The translations under genes and the position numbers were made by a program. The notes beneath the pieces were generated by a model. That model made no database searches. It was not told the DNA's origin and saw nothing but the letters and a program-made list of their open reading frames with translations. Positions 30,808 through 42,475 of a stretch of DNA of 64,000 nucleotides are shown here, piece by piece (the first letter of the stretch is position 1; every line of letters begins with the position of its first letter). This DNA comes from Peronospora farinosa (Eukaryota; Oomycota; Peronosporomycetes; Peronosporales; Peronosporaceae): the NCBI GenBank assembly GCA_947646735.1, contig CANTFK010000584.1, forward strand, positions 1-64,000, in the 5' to 3' direction.

Positions 30808-32897
30808 TCACGATGATGCCGTCGGACCTGCAGCAGCATCAACAGCACTAGCATCAGAGTTAACACTGGTGCTAATGGTGTTGGGCTTTGATGCTCCATG
30901 CTGGCTGGTCAGAACGCATCGGACCCCGGCCCCGTCATCCTCACACAGCACAAAGCTGACATTCTCATCCTCATCTGGCTCATGAACCACCTCAGTCCCA
31001 AGATTATGACCGTCGCCTTCTTCCTTTCGATCTGGATGCACTAACAAAAAGCTTTCGCTCTCATTCGAAACATAGTCTGGTATCCTGGCACGCAGCGTGG
31101 CGTCCAACAGTCGGTTATTGTCTCGGATCCTGACCGAAACGTACTGCCGAGTTACGCTAGCCACTTGGTGTGTGATTGTGCTCACATACTGCTGCAATAG
31201 TTCTTCAGCAGAACCCGTATCACGCATCAGTTTTTCCACGATCAACTTGAGTCCCTCGGAAATACGAGCAACTGCACGAGTCTCTTCACGAGTCGATGAA
31301 GCAATTATATCCAGGTTTTTACGTAACACATTTACGTCGTCGTTTTGCTGGTCCAATTGAGTGCGAAGATCTTCGAGATTTGGCAGCTTTTCTACTTTGG
31401 CAAATAGTTCCTTCACTTCTTGCTGCTGATGCTTCCAAGCAATTTCCATTTTCGCCAAATTGGCCTCAAGTCTAGTCATCTCATCTGCCATGCCAGCGAT
31501 CGACGACGATGGAGTCTGTTCGAAACGTGAGCCACTGATCTCGCCTTCAACCTGCTGAAACCATTCCTCTAGCTCTCCTAGACGTGCTTGCACGCGTCCC
31601 TCCAAAGCAACGCGTTGCGAACCCTCCAGACGCAAGCGCTCGTCAAAATGCGTGTTCAACTTCATCAACGAAGCCTCGTGCTCTTTCGCCAGAGTATTTA
31701 GCACAGTTGAAAATGAGAGGGAAGATATTGGGATAGAATCGCAGTCGTTGGAATTCTGCTTTTCCTTCTTCTCATTGTGGCTAGACGGCGCCAACGACTC
31801 CCTAGTAGGAGATGACGCCGAAGGTATATCAGCTGCTTCAGCATTCAGTTTCTCTGCGTGCGTCGTTGCGCCGGCAACACACGCAGCGTTCATATTGGCA
31901 ATGGCTGTATCAACATGTAGTCAGAGTTAGACTATGTCACCAGCAACTTCATTGTAAAACCACGTATACCTTCCTGAACCTTCGTGTCAATCTCTGTGTG
32001 TAGCGTCTGCACCAATGTCTTCAGTTGACTACTTTTGCCGTGCTTTCCTACCGGCACACCAAGCACTTTGGATATCTGCGCCAGTTGCGACTGAAAAGCA
32101 CTTTGTCTACCTTCTAGTGTCGATACTCGGTCACTTAAAGCATTCCCCGTCTCCTTCATTGTAGCAGAGTTTCTCTCCTCTTTCTGAGCAGCAAACAATG
32201 CCTTTACCTGCTTTTCCAACTCCTCTACACGTTTTTCACATTTGCATCCTCCTCCAGAATTTTTTGTAAGTGCAGACGATGTCGACACCTCTCCCTGTAT
32301 CTGCATAGAGATAAAGCTCTGCAGTGCACGTGTCAATTCCTTGCTCTTTGTCTCCATCTGATCATCACTTGTCGGGTCTAAAGCCGTCACTGGGTTAAAA
32401 GATGCCGTAGTCGGTATTCCTCCAGCTGTAGCGTCCCCTGTAAATGATGAAGCCTGTAGATAGCTAAGATACGAAGGCAGAGCCTCCTCTTCTCGTTCTT
32501 CTTCCTCTCTCTCTGGTCGATTCCATAGCATTCTGGCCGTAGTTTCAACACTGGGATACGACCCAATAACTCCATGATCTGCAGCTTTGACGCCACTCTC
32601 AAGTTTCGAAAGACCTTCGTTTGGCTCCTCAATTACTAGAGAAGATGGTTCTACTCCTTGATAGCCTGTAGAATCTGCTGATGACGAGTAAAACGATCCT
32701 GAACGTGTGGAAGACCCGTTGAACGCCCATAAACTGCCTGTACTGACCGAATGAGGCGGCAAATCGCGCCTACGCTGCTCGAAACAACTAGTAGCACTAC
32801 TTCGACTTGTTAAAGAAGGTGCTGAGCTACTGGAAACGCGTCGTGGACGTCTAGGAAACAGCTGATCGACGTCTGAAGTCGAGGATGATGACCACAT
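30808..32897 (-). CDS. uncharacterised coiled-coil protein
   Basis: I do not recognise the family. Two exons (32897-31970 and 31904-30808) are joined across a 65-nt phase-1 intron (GTATAC...TACAG) to give 674 residues. The first ~120 residues are Ser/Arg-rich and probably disordered (start MWSSSSTSDVDQLFPRRPRR). A coiled coil spans about 215-310 (CEKRVEELEKQVKALFAAQ). The second exon has further long coiled coils (about 365-560) with ELEEWFQQVEGEI and LRTQLDQQNDDVNVLRKNL. The tail is acidic then Ser/Ala-rich. A Cys pair (GGGCKCEK) occurs before the first coiled coil. A cytoskeletal or centrosomal scaffold is possible but is only a guess. It is divergent from CLEC16A with a 339-bp gap. Confidence 0.75.
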
Positions 32898-33236
32898 TAT
32901 AGCCCAAAGGAATGGAACGGAATCACGTTATCACAAGACGAGATATGATTCGTTAAAAATCAACTCCAATAAAAACACATTTCAGCGAATCATATACCTC
33001 AACCTATAAAAAAAAGAACTAAACAACAAAATAGGTCCATACCATCTCAAAAGGACCCAAAACACATCGTCCTTGCACTGTCTCTACCCCTCCCCGTCTT
33101 TTTTTTACGTCCGTTTTTTCATACATACCCTTTCAAACTCATTATTACGTATCCTATCGAAATAGACAGGGACGACAAGTCAACGTTCTTCTTCTTCTCT
33201 TCTTATTATTTATCGTCGACTCTTCTCGTGTAAATT
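32898..33236. promoter_or_regulatory. shared divergent promoter region
   Basis: 339 bp between the divergent ATGs of the coiled-coil gene and the CLEC16A-like gene. It has pyrimidine-rich tracts near the CLEC16A side (TTCTTCTTCTTCTCTTCTTA, about 33187-33206), common in oomycete promoters. No clear initiator was identified. Confidence 0.35.
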
Positions 33237-36200
33237 ATGGGGAATAACTCGAGCCATGCTTCGTCGACTGTATCCATTTCATCCAATCATAATACGACGT
33301 ATCGTAATGGTTTCTTAAGTGTGTTTTTATCCGGTCGTCGTCTTGAATTCACGCTACGAAACATGCGAACGCTCCATACCCAACTCATTCACTTTCAATC
33401 GCTTCCAGACGCTGAAATTGTCGAACTTTTACGTGTATTATCAGAATTTCTCATTTATTCCGACCAACATCGTATGTCAATGGAACTAGAGGATCAAGTT
33501 GCAGCTGATTTGGACGAGAAAACCGACAATCCAGGGACTTTTTTCGATTATTTTGGAGAAACGAATATGTTGGCGTTATTGGTCGAACTTGGTACGAGTC
33601 GGCCTTCGTTTCCTGTTCAAGTTCAGTTGCTACAGACGATGAGTATTTTAGTCCAGAATATTGCAACTCGGACGTCACTGTACTACCTTTTGAGCAATAA
33701 TCACATTAATCGTCTTCTCGAGTGTCCTTTTGCCGTAGACAAAGATGATGATGTACGAGACTGGTATGTTACATTGTTGAAAGCGTTGTCGTTACGACTT
33801 AATGAAGAAACGGTGCAGTTTTTCTTGGATACTCAACAAGGAGAAGAATTGCATTTTCCACTCTATGCACGTGCATTGAAATTTGGACGTTGTAATGAAA
33901 CAATGGTAAAAGTTGCAGTCAAGACGTTGACACTTAATGTGCTAAAAGTATCGGATCCAAGGGTACGCCGGTTTGTACTGCAGTATGACGAGATGAAGTA
34001 CTTTCGGGATATTGTAGAGATTGCAAATGACTTGACATTGATGCTACAGGGACTGCTGAATAACTGGCCCTCATTAGACGAACAAATGCAAAAGATGACA
34101 TACATAGAGAAATTAGAAGAAGCAGTGGATGCGTACATTGATCACTGTTTCTACTTACAGGATCTATTGGATGTGAATGTACCGGAACTTTGCTATAAAA
34201 TTGGAGATCTGCTCTTTTCACGACATATTAGATGCTTGTTGGCGACTAGTATCTTGCCAGATTGTGGACCCCCGCCGCAACGAGTGTCGACACAGCTGGC
34301 GCTTTACCTGCTCACTCGACTTTTAGGCATTTTAGAGCACGCCCCTCTTGTGAATGCTATCGCTTTTATGTTGTTGTCGCCAGATGCGTCAGAAAAGTGT
34401 GAATACTCAGCAATAGCTTTTGGAGCTGGATCAAGACGGCGACATAGCAGTTCACATTGCCTGGAATCGATAGACAGCGATGACGACGATGATGATGAAA
34501 ATACCGTGACAACAGAAAACTCGCCGCGAGAGCTATCTCCCCAACCTTCTTTACCGTGGAATATGGAACAGCTTCCGATGCACGTGTTTTGTCCTCATTC
34601 GGCAACTACGTGCGAGTCATCGTTGTGCTACGTTCAAACGCGTTTTGGAATGGGCGAGTGGCCAGTCGATGAAGTGAAGGCGTTTGTCCCGCAGAGCACC
34701 AACTGCTACCGCCAGTCTTTTCTATCATTGCTTTGTTCAAGCGATGAGCCACTCTCATCTACAGCTGTGATGCTTGTGATAGCCATTATCAATAACAAGG
34801 CGGTAGATCATTCTTTGCTACGGGAGCTAGATTTGTTGCCCTTCCGGTATCGTTACGGAAAACGTGCAAAATGTGATGATAAGCAGATAATTGCTGATGG
34901 TCACGATAAGACTGCACAACAGAAGAAAACTGATGATAATGCAATGACCGATAGCTCGGCTCTACCAGCCATTGCATCCCTGTCATCGTCATATGATTCT
35001 TCTGACTCGCAAGGAATTCGAGGGGATGCTGGAAAAGATGTAAACATCGACAAAATCGATAAGGGATATTTTTCACCAAAGGGCGAAGATGATGATGAAG
35101 TGTCTAGTGCTCCTGGAGTAGACAATGATCCATTGTGCCGCACAAACGCCTACCCTTTTTGGCTAGTCGAGTTGATATTGGAGGTCCTTGCGCGAAACCA
35201 AAGCTCACGTTTGTTTAGCACGCAACTGTGCGCACGCTTACTCGTGGATATCATGGTGGACACACGTATGCCGACTTCCTATTGCCTTCTTACCCAGCAG
35301 CATACTGCAACACTCAAGGATATTTACTCAAGTAGTGCACACCTTGTCATGGAGAGCATGCGTGGCGCAATGGCTGAAGTGGATTTATTCATTTACGTGC
35401 TAGAAAAAGAGGTGGCAACTTTCCAGCGCAAGTGCTTTCCTATTCAGTTACAGCTGGATTCCTCGTCACCTTTTGAGTGCCTCGTTCCACTTGAGAAAGA
35501 AGAGGCTATGACCTCTCCGGTGTGGGCCGGTTCACGGGACACCTTAGCGCTGCGCTGCCCCGCAAATCAAATGGAAGTGTGTCGCAAGTCTATGCGGGTG
35601 TTTCTTTCGCTGCGGAAACTGCGCGAACTCTTGGACTCAAGCTATGTAAATGACGGACTGGAGCGGCTTGTTGCGTACCGTCACCCGCGTACAAGTGTAT
35701 TTGCAAGTGCTGCGGGTGGAAGGGATTCGTGCACAGTGTCATTGGACGGTATGGTCTCTCTCAAGTGTATGTATCGCGAACAGCGGTTTTTGCTGATGGC
35801 GACGAAACTATTGATGGTGATGAATCCCGAGGCATTTGTGCTTGTGGAAAAGATTCTCGATCAAAATGACGACAGCAATACGCATGATGAGGAAGAAAGA
35901 GGTATCGTGAAAGTGTTTGCACCGATCCACCGCACATACTGCACAATGGACGCACGAGACGATCGTGTATTACAAGTGTCAGTCCGCTCTGCACTACCTG
36001 TACTAGGTTGCCGAAGTGACCAGAAAGATTATCAAGACGCATCGGCATCTGATAAATTAATGGACTGGAATATTCTGCTGATGTTCCCGACCTCGGAAGA
36101 TTGTGCCCAGGCACAAACACATATTAATATCAGCGGGATGGAGGTGCGCGCGTTCAAGTTACACCAGATTGAAAAAAGCCTCACAGCGCATCTGCATGTG

Positions 36201-36401
36201 ACTCAGTCGAGTAACGGCGGACGGCGAAAATTCTTTTATACAAATGCTGCACAAATTGCAAAGAGTGAAAACAGTGAGGAGGAAGATGAAGCTGAGAGCA
36301 GCAGAGAAGACACAGATGGCAATGGTGCCGAAGATGAAGATAATAGCGAAGAAGAAACAGAAGAAGTGGATAAAAAAGAAGACCAGGAGATACGAAGCTA
36401 G
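33237..36401 (+). CDS. CLEC16A/Ema-like protein with FPL domain
   Basis: CLEC16A-family proteins act at endosomes in mitophagy and endolysosomal trafficking. Single exon, 1054 residues. The N-terminus begins MGNNSS, which could be N-myristoylated. The FPL domain (about residues 55-210) is clear: ELLRVLSEFLIYSDQ, VQLLQTMSILVQNIATRTSLYYLLSNNHIN, and LLKALSLRLNEETVQFFLD. KVAVKTLTLNVLKVSDPRVR follows, matching the most conserved part of the family. Helical repeats continue to about 380. An acidic low-complexity segment (about 415-430, run of Asp) and a long disordered part precede a second conserved region (SFLSLLCSSDEPL onward). The C-terminus is extremely acidic. The name 'C-type lectin' is historical; no lectin fold is seen. 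Confidence 0.9.
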   Translation: MGNNSSHASSTVSISSNHNTTYRNGFLSVFLSGRRLEFTLRNMRTLHTQLIHFQSLPDAEIVELLRVLSEFLIYSDQHRMSMELEDQVAADLDEKTDNPGTFFDYFGETNMLALLVELGTSRPSFPVQVQLLQTMSILVQNIATRTSLYYLLSNNHINRLLECPFAVDKDDDVRDWYVTLLKALSLRLNEETVQFFLDTQQGEELHFPLYARALKFGRCNETMVKVAVKTLTLNVLKVSDPRVRRFVLQYDEMKYFRDIVEIANDLTLMLQGLLNNWPSLDEQMQKMTYIEKLEEAVDAYIDHCFYLQDLLDVNVPELCYKIGDLLFSRHIRCLLATSILPDCGPPPQRVSTQLALYLLTRLLGILEHAPLVNAIAFMLLSPDASEKCEYSAIAFGAGSRRRHSSSHCLESIDSDDDDDDENTVTTENSPRELSPQPSLPWNMEQLPMHVFCPHSATTCESSLCYVQTRFGMGEWPVDEVKAFVPQSTNCYRQSFLSLLCSSDEPLSSTAVMLVIAIINNKAVDHSLLRELDLLPFRYRYGKRAKCDDKQIIADGHDKTAQQKKTDDNAMTDSSALPAIASLSSSYDSSDSQGIRGDAGKDVNIDKIDKGYFSPKGEDDDEVSSAPGVDNDPLCRTNAYPFWLVELILEVLARNQSSRLFSTQLCARLLVDIMVDTRMPTSYCLLTQQHTATLKDIYSSSAHLVMESMRGAMAEVDLFIYVLEKEVATFQRKCFPIQLQLDSSSPFECLVPLEKEEAMTSPVWAGSRDTLALRCPANQMEVCRKSMRVFLSLRKLRELLDSSYVNDGLERLVAYRHPRTSVFASAAGGRDSCTVSLDGMVSLKCMYREQRFLLMATKLLMVMNPEAFVLVEKILDQNDDSNTHDEEERGIVKVFAPIHRTYCTMDARDDRVLQVSVRSALPVLGCRSDQKDYQDASASDKLMDWNILLMFPTSEDCAQAQTHINISGMEVRAFKLHQIEKSLTAHLHVTQSSNGGRRKFFYTNAAQIAKSENSEEEDEAESSREDTDGNGAEDEDNSEEETEEVDKKEDQEIRS

Positions 36402-38099
36402 GGATCAAGACCGCCGTCCAATTGAAGGCCAAATCAATGAGAAGCGCATCAAACCGCATCAAAATGCTTTTGTTAAGTTCAACGGTGAGCAACAACCAGC
36501 CCGATGCCTTGAACGTCGCAACGGTTGCCACAAGAGTGCGCACGTTGTCTGGTCAACGTTTTGACAGCAATCAGACGTTGGTCGATACGCTTTTGTGCAA
36601 ATTTGATATAGCGCTACGACATCTCGCTGGATGTGATCGCCTCACTATGCTGGCTTGGTGAATGCGTACTTGTGGAATTGTGATGTCGGACAGCGCTGGT
36701 AGGTGATCGTAGAAATGGTGCACCATGCGCTCACCCTTTGTGGGCTCAAACCAGGTCGTGAACTTTGCGCTCTTGGCAGTTTGCATGACATCGAATCCAC
36801 CTTTTCGAAGGTTTCTATCGAAACATCTAGCGGAAGTGACCAAGATTGATGACAGACTGCTGCAGTACTGATGGAATATCAAGGGTCATCTTTCGTGCAG
36901 AAGAACGGATAACAACGCTTAGACTGCCGCCAAGATCATTGAGATTCCCACGAAAACAATGCCAACACTGCGCACGCAACTGCGACGTAAGAACGAGCAT
37001 GAGCAGATTGAACGTGAGTTGCTTCACGACAAAACCCAGCGACTTGAACAGCTCGAAAACAACAGCGCCGAGGCAAGTTCATCGATGTGTCTGTTGACTG
37101 CTTCTCCTTCTCCCTGCTGATTGTTTGAGATGTAGCGGGCGGCCAAGTTTTTCAGACGTCGTGGTAGGCTTTGCAAAGCTACGCTGCTTTCTTGGTCTTC
37201 TTCGTACAGTATCAATGCATCATTTGACGCGTGCAGCTCGTAATCGTGACAGGGTCAGTTCATGTACACAGGGCTGTTCTTTTTGAAGTGTTACCAAATA
37301 ATCAAAGCTTTGACATTGTCCCGGGAGCATCATCACTTACAGCTTGACGCAATAGACAAGTGACCGTAAGCTACTGTCTATCTCGAATAGGGATCACTAA
37401 CCGAATCGATCTGCACTCGAATATGACACTTTAGCACCATCGTCGTCCATTTGCTTCTTCACGGTCCCATCTAAGCCAGATCAGATCGTTTAGGGCAGGC
37501 CAAGACCTCTAGCCACTGCTGTTACCTTTTGTCGGCTACTTCGTAGTCCACGACTGACTGCTGCTCGACTTGAGCCACGCGTGCCTTGATTTTCATGTCG
37601 TCCATGACATTTATCTGCGAGTGTGTTGCTCTTCGTCGCGGCGGACAACATGCTGCATGCCGCTGCAACGTTAATCGACAATGATATGTCCTTAAAGTGC
37701 ACTAGCAGAATTTGCAGTCAAAGCATGTAGCCATTGGACTTGCCGATGCTCACGACCGCCTTCCTTGCTCACTTTGCCTGTCATCGGTCGTTAAGGCCTG
37801 TCATATCCGCAACTTTGTGCTACCTGCGGAGAAAAGTGCACTCACAAGTCCAATAAGAAGGTTGCATCACAGGCAGCTGCTTTATCGCATCTTCCATTTC
37901 CAAAAGTAGGCTGCCTTCAACGCGAACGCATCGCGAAGGTGTCTCAGTAAAGCGGTTATATATTATTTCCCAGCTTCTCAGGTCGCTCCAGCCAGCGCGT
38001 GCAAGGGTCTTGCTTGACTGATGCGTCAGGTTCTCCGGTGTAATATGGTCGCTATCACCACAATTGATCAAACAATACACTCCATTGTCGATTAATTCT
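36402..38099. pseudogene. coding remnants of unknown origin
   Basis: No intact gene fits here, yet fragments look protein-like on both strands. On the plus strand 36959-37080 encodes a charged heptad-like stretch (LRRKNEHEQIERELLHDK) of the type found in coiled coils or bZIP regions. On the minus strand 36675-36800 encodes MQTAKSAKFTTWFEP, and 37024-37215 another fragment (LQSLPRRLKNLAARYIS). None can be linked by plausible introns. I interpret it as one or more decayed genes, possibly a bZIP-type factor, with low certainty. Confidence 0.3.
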
Positions 38100-41000
38100 T
38101 CATTCTCGCTTCGATGACGTTCGCCGGTTGCGAACCTTGGCCTTCAAAATGCGCCTGTTCTTGGCGTGCTGCGGAGCGACACCCATGTTGAATCCGCCGT
38201 CAGCAAAGGCGTCGAAGGCGGTAGGAGCTCCGAAGCCAGGAGCAGAGGCAGTAGCACCGAAAGCCGTGTTCGGAGCAGCACCGAAAGCCGTGTTTGGAGT
38301 GCCGCCAAATGCCGTGTTCGGAGTGCCGCCAAAAGCCGTGTTCGGAGTAGCACCAAAAGCCGTGTTTGGAGCAGCGCCAAAAGGCGGAGCTGGAGCGGTA
38401 CCGAAAGGAGGGGCTGGGGTGGCGCCAAAAGGCGGAGCAGCTTGGGCAGCACCAAATGCAGGAGTCGAGCTAGTAGTAGGGAAGCCAGAGCTCGGCGGAC
38501 CGCTGCTGAATCCTGTACCAAACGAGGACGTCAGTGGCGGACGATTGCTGGTAAATGCGGGAGCAGACTGGTTACCAAAGGCAGGCGCAGGGCTGGAAGA
38601 TCTGAAACCACCGACTGGGGCGCCGAATGCACCGCTGGGGCCACTCGAAACTGCAGGCGCAGCTCCATATCCACTCGGGGCTGAATTACTCGACGCCCCG
38701 AACGTAAATACTGGCTGGGCAGCCGTAGGTGCAGGTGCACTTGCAGCGGGAGCTTGCCTTGATGCTTCGAAAGAGAACGCTGATGTGGCTGGAGCCGACG
38801 ATACGGAATTACCGAACGTCGTCGAGGGAGCAGCATTAGACTTACTACCGAAGCCTCCCACGTTCGATCCAGATCCAAACACATTAGACGAGTTTGACCC
38901 GAAAGCCGTCGACGTAGAACCAAAACTCGACGTGCTTGCAGGCGTCTGGCCAAACGCAGAGGATCCCTCCGGTTTGGCAGACCACAAGCCGAACGTAGAC
39001 GCCATCGTCGAAGCAGCAGCCGACGACATCTCTGCATTTGAGGAGCTTGACTTGCCCGCAGGAGGCGGTGTCGGTATCGACGCTCCAAAACCAAATGCAG
39101 AAGAAGAAGGCGCGGCGCCAAATGCAGGGGCATTGCTAGTTGCAACCGTCGTGTTCTGGCCAAAATTGAAGCCGGCAGAAGATGAAGCAGATGTTGATGT
39201 AGCTTGCGCCGAAGTAGCAGGTGTCGAAGTGGATGCTGAAGCACCAACTGAAAACGCACGAGCCTCAGATTCTGTATGTTGTCCAAAGCCAGCGGTAGGT
39301 TTGGGTTCTGCTGGCGACGACGATCCGAACGTAAAACCAGTCTTTGGAGGCATCATTTCCCGAAACTTTGCTTCCGTTGGAACACTAGCCTCTTCGGTAG
39401 AGGTGACACCAAAGCTGAAGGCAGAAGTTGTCCTCTCCTCCGGTTTTTGTGTAGTTGCTAAGCTGCTAGGTTCACCAACGTTGAACGAAGGTGTCAACGA
39501 CGGTGTTTCGGCGGATTCCTTGGCAGGCACCTGAGGTGGCTTCGAAGCCGCACCAAACGTAAAAGCCGATGCATCAGGCTTTGAGTCAGACGCGGTTGTG
39601 GACGCAGCCAAACGCTTCGTCGGACGGTCTGACTCCTCCGGGCTCGCCTTCTTCGGCTCCGTAGCCACGCCAAAACTAAAACCAGTCGCAGTGTTCGCCT
39701 TTGGTGCTTCAGTGCTCGTAGCCGTGGTTGCCCCAAAGTTGAACGACGGAGCAAAACCGTTTGTCGATACTTCGGCCTCTGGTGCCTTACGCTTGCCCGT
39801 ACTAGTGCCATCAGCAGTGTTGGCACCAGTGACGCCAAATGCGAACCCACTCGAGACACTACTTGACTTTGTAGTCGCCGATGTTTGGTCTGAAGTAGGT
39901 TCCGATGCTTCCGGTACGCGAAAAGAGAAAGACGAAGCAGGAACAGCCTTCCCGATCCCAGTAGACATTTTCGTTGATGCCTCGCCGGCCTTTTCTACAG
40001 GAGCCGAGAATCCAAATGAGATCGGAGCAGTGCTTGCAAAAGAATCTGCTCTCGTATTTGATTCGGCAGCGGTACCGAAATCTACGTCTCCAACAACAGG
40101 TTTTTCCGATGCAGCGTGGGCTCCAAAACTGAATCCATCCGACGTGATTTTCGCGGCAAACTTATTGGTGGTCGCACTAGCCGCAGGCGCGCTGAAAGTA
40201 AAACCACTAGATGACATCAACGCAGCAGGCTTCTCGGTATCCTTCTTCGATTCCACAGACGGGGCCCCAAAACAGAAGCCACTCTCCGTGATTGAGCCAG
40301 CAACCGACTTGTCAGAACCGTTTTTTGCCTCCACGGAGGCCAGACCAAGGCTAAAATCGCTTGACGAAATTTCTTCAGAAGCATTCGGCGCCACAGAAGA
40401 AGTCTTTTCTGCGACTCCGCCTCCAGGCTTGGTCGTTTCGCAGCATGGACACTTGGCACTCGTGGCCTCGTTTAAGACGCTACATCCAGGACACTTCCAC
40501 TGTCCAGGTTTCAGCTGCATAAATCTGGCAAGTGGGTTCACACCACTATTAAGAGAAACAGTAGGTGCCGCTGCCGCTGCCGTCGAACCAGCAACAGACT
40601 CCTCGGCCGTCTCCGCCGCGATAGCTTTTTTTGAGTCGGTTTTCCGCTCCTCGGGTTCTTTCATCGTTGATGGCTTAGCCACCCACGCAGTCGCCTTCAT
40701 CTTGGGTGATGATGGCATAAAGTCAAACGGAGCAGGTGCGCTGCCATCCTTATTAGCCTTCCTTTGGTTGGAAATCCTCACAGGTGGCTCGAGCATACTA
40801 AGCGGAGGAGAAAACACAAATCGAACACGGGTATCTTCGTCGTCCGCTTCTGCCTGCTTCACTTCTTTGACACGAACCGGAAGCGTGAATTTAAACTCGC
40901 CGGTTGTCTCGAACTGTGGCTGCTCCGGTGCGGATGTCTTGGCAATGGGTGCAGGGGTCATAGCCACCGCCTGTGGCGAGAACAACGAGGTCACACCGTT

Positions 41001-42475
41001 CGACACAGTATTACCGCTCTTTGGAGGCGTCTCGAACGCGGTGTTTGGAGTGCTGCCAAACGACAAATCAGCAAGTTTCTTTGAAGGCTGTGGCTGTGGG
41101 AATGCCACGCGAGGAACTGTACTTGTCGGAGGGGGCACGTCATCGCTGTCAATCTCCATTTCGTTGCTAGAGCTGTTCTTCTGGCCATCCACAACCGCTG
41201 AATGACACTTCGCCCACATCGTCGCCGTAGAAGGCGTCGGCTTCTGTGCCTCTTGCTCCAGTGGGCTCTGCAACTTGTTCAGCGTCGACAGAATCGTCTC
41301 CGCAACAGCAGCAGAGTACGCGTAGCGCGCAGAGATATTACGCTTGGTTCCAGTCAAAAGTCGCGAGGGACGCGGCTTTCGATGAAGGCGTTCCTCAGGC
41401 GTCATCTTTCCGCGCAAAGTGGTTCCCGAGACGGAAACTGGTTCCTTCTCATGATTCCTAGGACGTTTGCTAAAGGTCTCGCTTTGTTTCGCTGTATACT
41501 CAGATCCACGTTTTTTCTCGTCCTGAACGGCTGCGGCGCCATGATTCTGATTTGCATTGGAGCCAGGCACATAGCCTGGAAACGACGTCGGACCAGGGAA
41601 TCCCCGCGTGAACGGGTGCTCGAGACCGTTGGCCAGAGCACTTTGTGTCATCTTCAACTGCTTCTGGGGCGTCGTCTCCACCATTTCAAACAATTGATGC
41701 TGAAGACGTTCATACTCTTCAAGTGTAATGGTCTTCTTGTCCTTAATCACGCCCAATGCCGATTCATGAGGCGACGCAGAGGTTGTTTTCCATCGCCGAT
41801 GAGTGATGGGTTGCGATGGTCCAGGGGGTAACATGCTCTTATCGCCACGTTTCCGCCATGGCGGCATCAACGGTGGACTGCGTCCAGTATTCTCAGTATT
41901 ACTCTCACAAGAGGAAGAGCTCACTTGCGATTCTTTCTTGTCGTTGACCTGTCTAGAAGACATCGTTACTTGCACCTTGTCCGTACCCAAGGACGACGAC
42001 GCACGACTTTTTGGCGACACAGAGGTGTCCATCATGTCATCATCCTCTAGCATCTTCTTCTGCCCATCAGCCTCAGAGTACAGACTCTCAGAGGTCTCTA
42101 GAGTCTCCTTTTTCTGCAGATGAAGTCTCCTCCTCCTCCTTCTCCACCCTTCTTCTTCTCCTCCTCCTCCAGCTCTTCCTCCTCGTCGTCCTCTTCTTCC
42201 TGCGTCGTCTTGACCTCATCACAGCTCTCATTAACCAATTCCACTTGATCTTTTCCCCCTCCAACGTCCTCGTCTTGTATTAATTTGTTTACTATGGGAA
42301 TATAAGTCGCCAGACGGGAGAAAAATCCGCCCCCACGTGCATGCGTCGTTCCTCGACCAGAGACTTCACTTTCCTTTCCCTTCTCGTGCTTCAACATAGA
42401 ATACGGTGCAGCAGCTTCACGTCGAAGGTGACGCGCCTTCGTACGACGCGTTTCGCTCTCTATCGACGACGGCAT
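38100..42475 (-). CDS. FG-repeat nucleoporin, Nup153/Nup1-like
   Basis: Nuclear-pore basket protein. The main frame (42053-38100, extendable in frame to about 42120) encodes over 1317 residues. An N-terminal part lies in another frame at 42475-42098. That part has GGGFFSRLATYIPIVNKLI, an amphipathic segment like the membrane/pore anchors of Nup153 and Nup1. The shift occurs in a purine-only Glu/Gly-rich tract (about 42100-42210), so a short indel or unusual intron must be invoked. A single RanBP2-type zinc finger (WKCPGCSVLNEATSAKC, about 40513-40425) is followed by some 800 residues of FG, GFGF and FxFG repeats. The extreme C-terminus is arginine-rich (AKNRRILKAKVRNRR), matching the importin-binding end of Nup153/Nup1. 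The near-absence of stops on the opposite strand produces long shadow frames. Confidence 0.85.
38250..38425 (-). repeat. 24-bp tandem repeat encoding PNTAFGxx octapeptides
   Basis: Within the nucleoporin gene about six to seven copies of a 24-bp unit (GCCGTGTTCGGAGTGCCGCC on the plus strand) encode the octapeptide PNTAFGGT or PPFGxAPA variants. Copies are nearly identical at DNA level, which indicates recent slippage or gene-conversion expansion in the FG domain. Confidence 0.85.

Noticed and set aside
38128..39534. 468-codon plus-strand frame, Ala/Pro/Gly-rich
   Set aside because: Exact antisense of the FG-repeat region; the lack of stops follows from the repetitive Ser/Phe/Gly codon pattern of the nucleoporin, and no domain is recognisable.
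39598..41205. 535-codon plus-strand frame
   Set aside because: Also antisense to the nucleoporin, which carries a zinc finger and FG repeats; the antisense product is low-complexity with no known motif.
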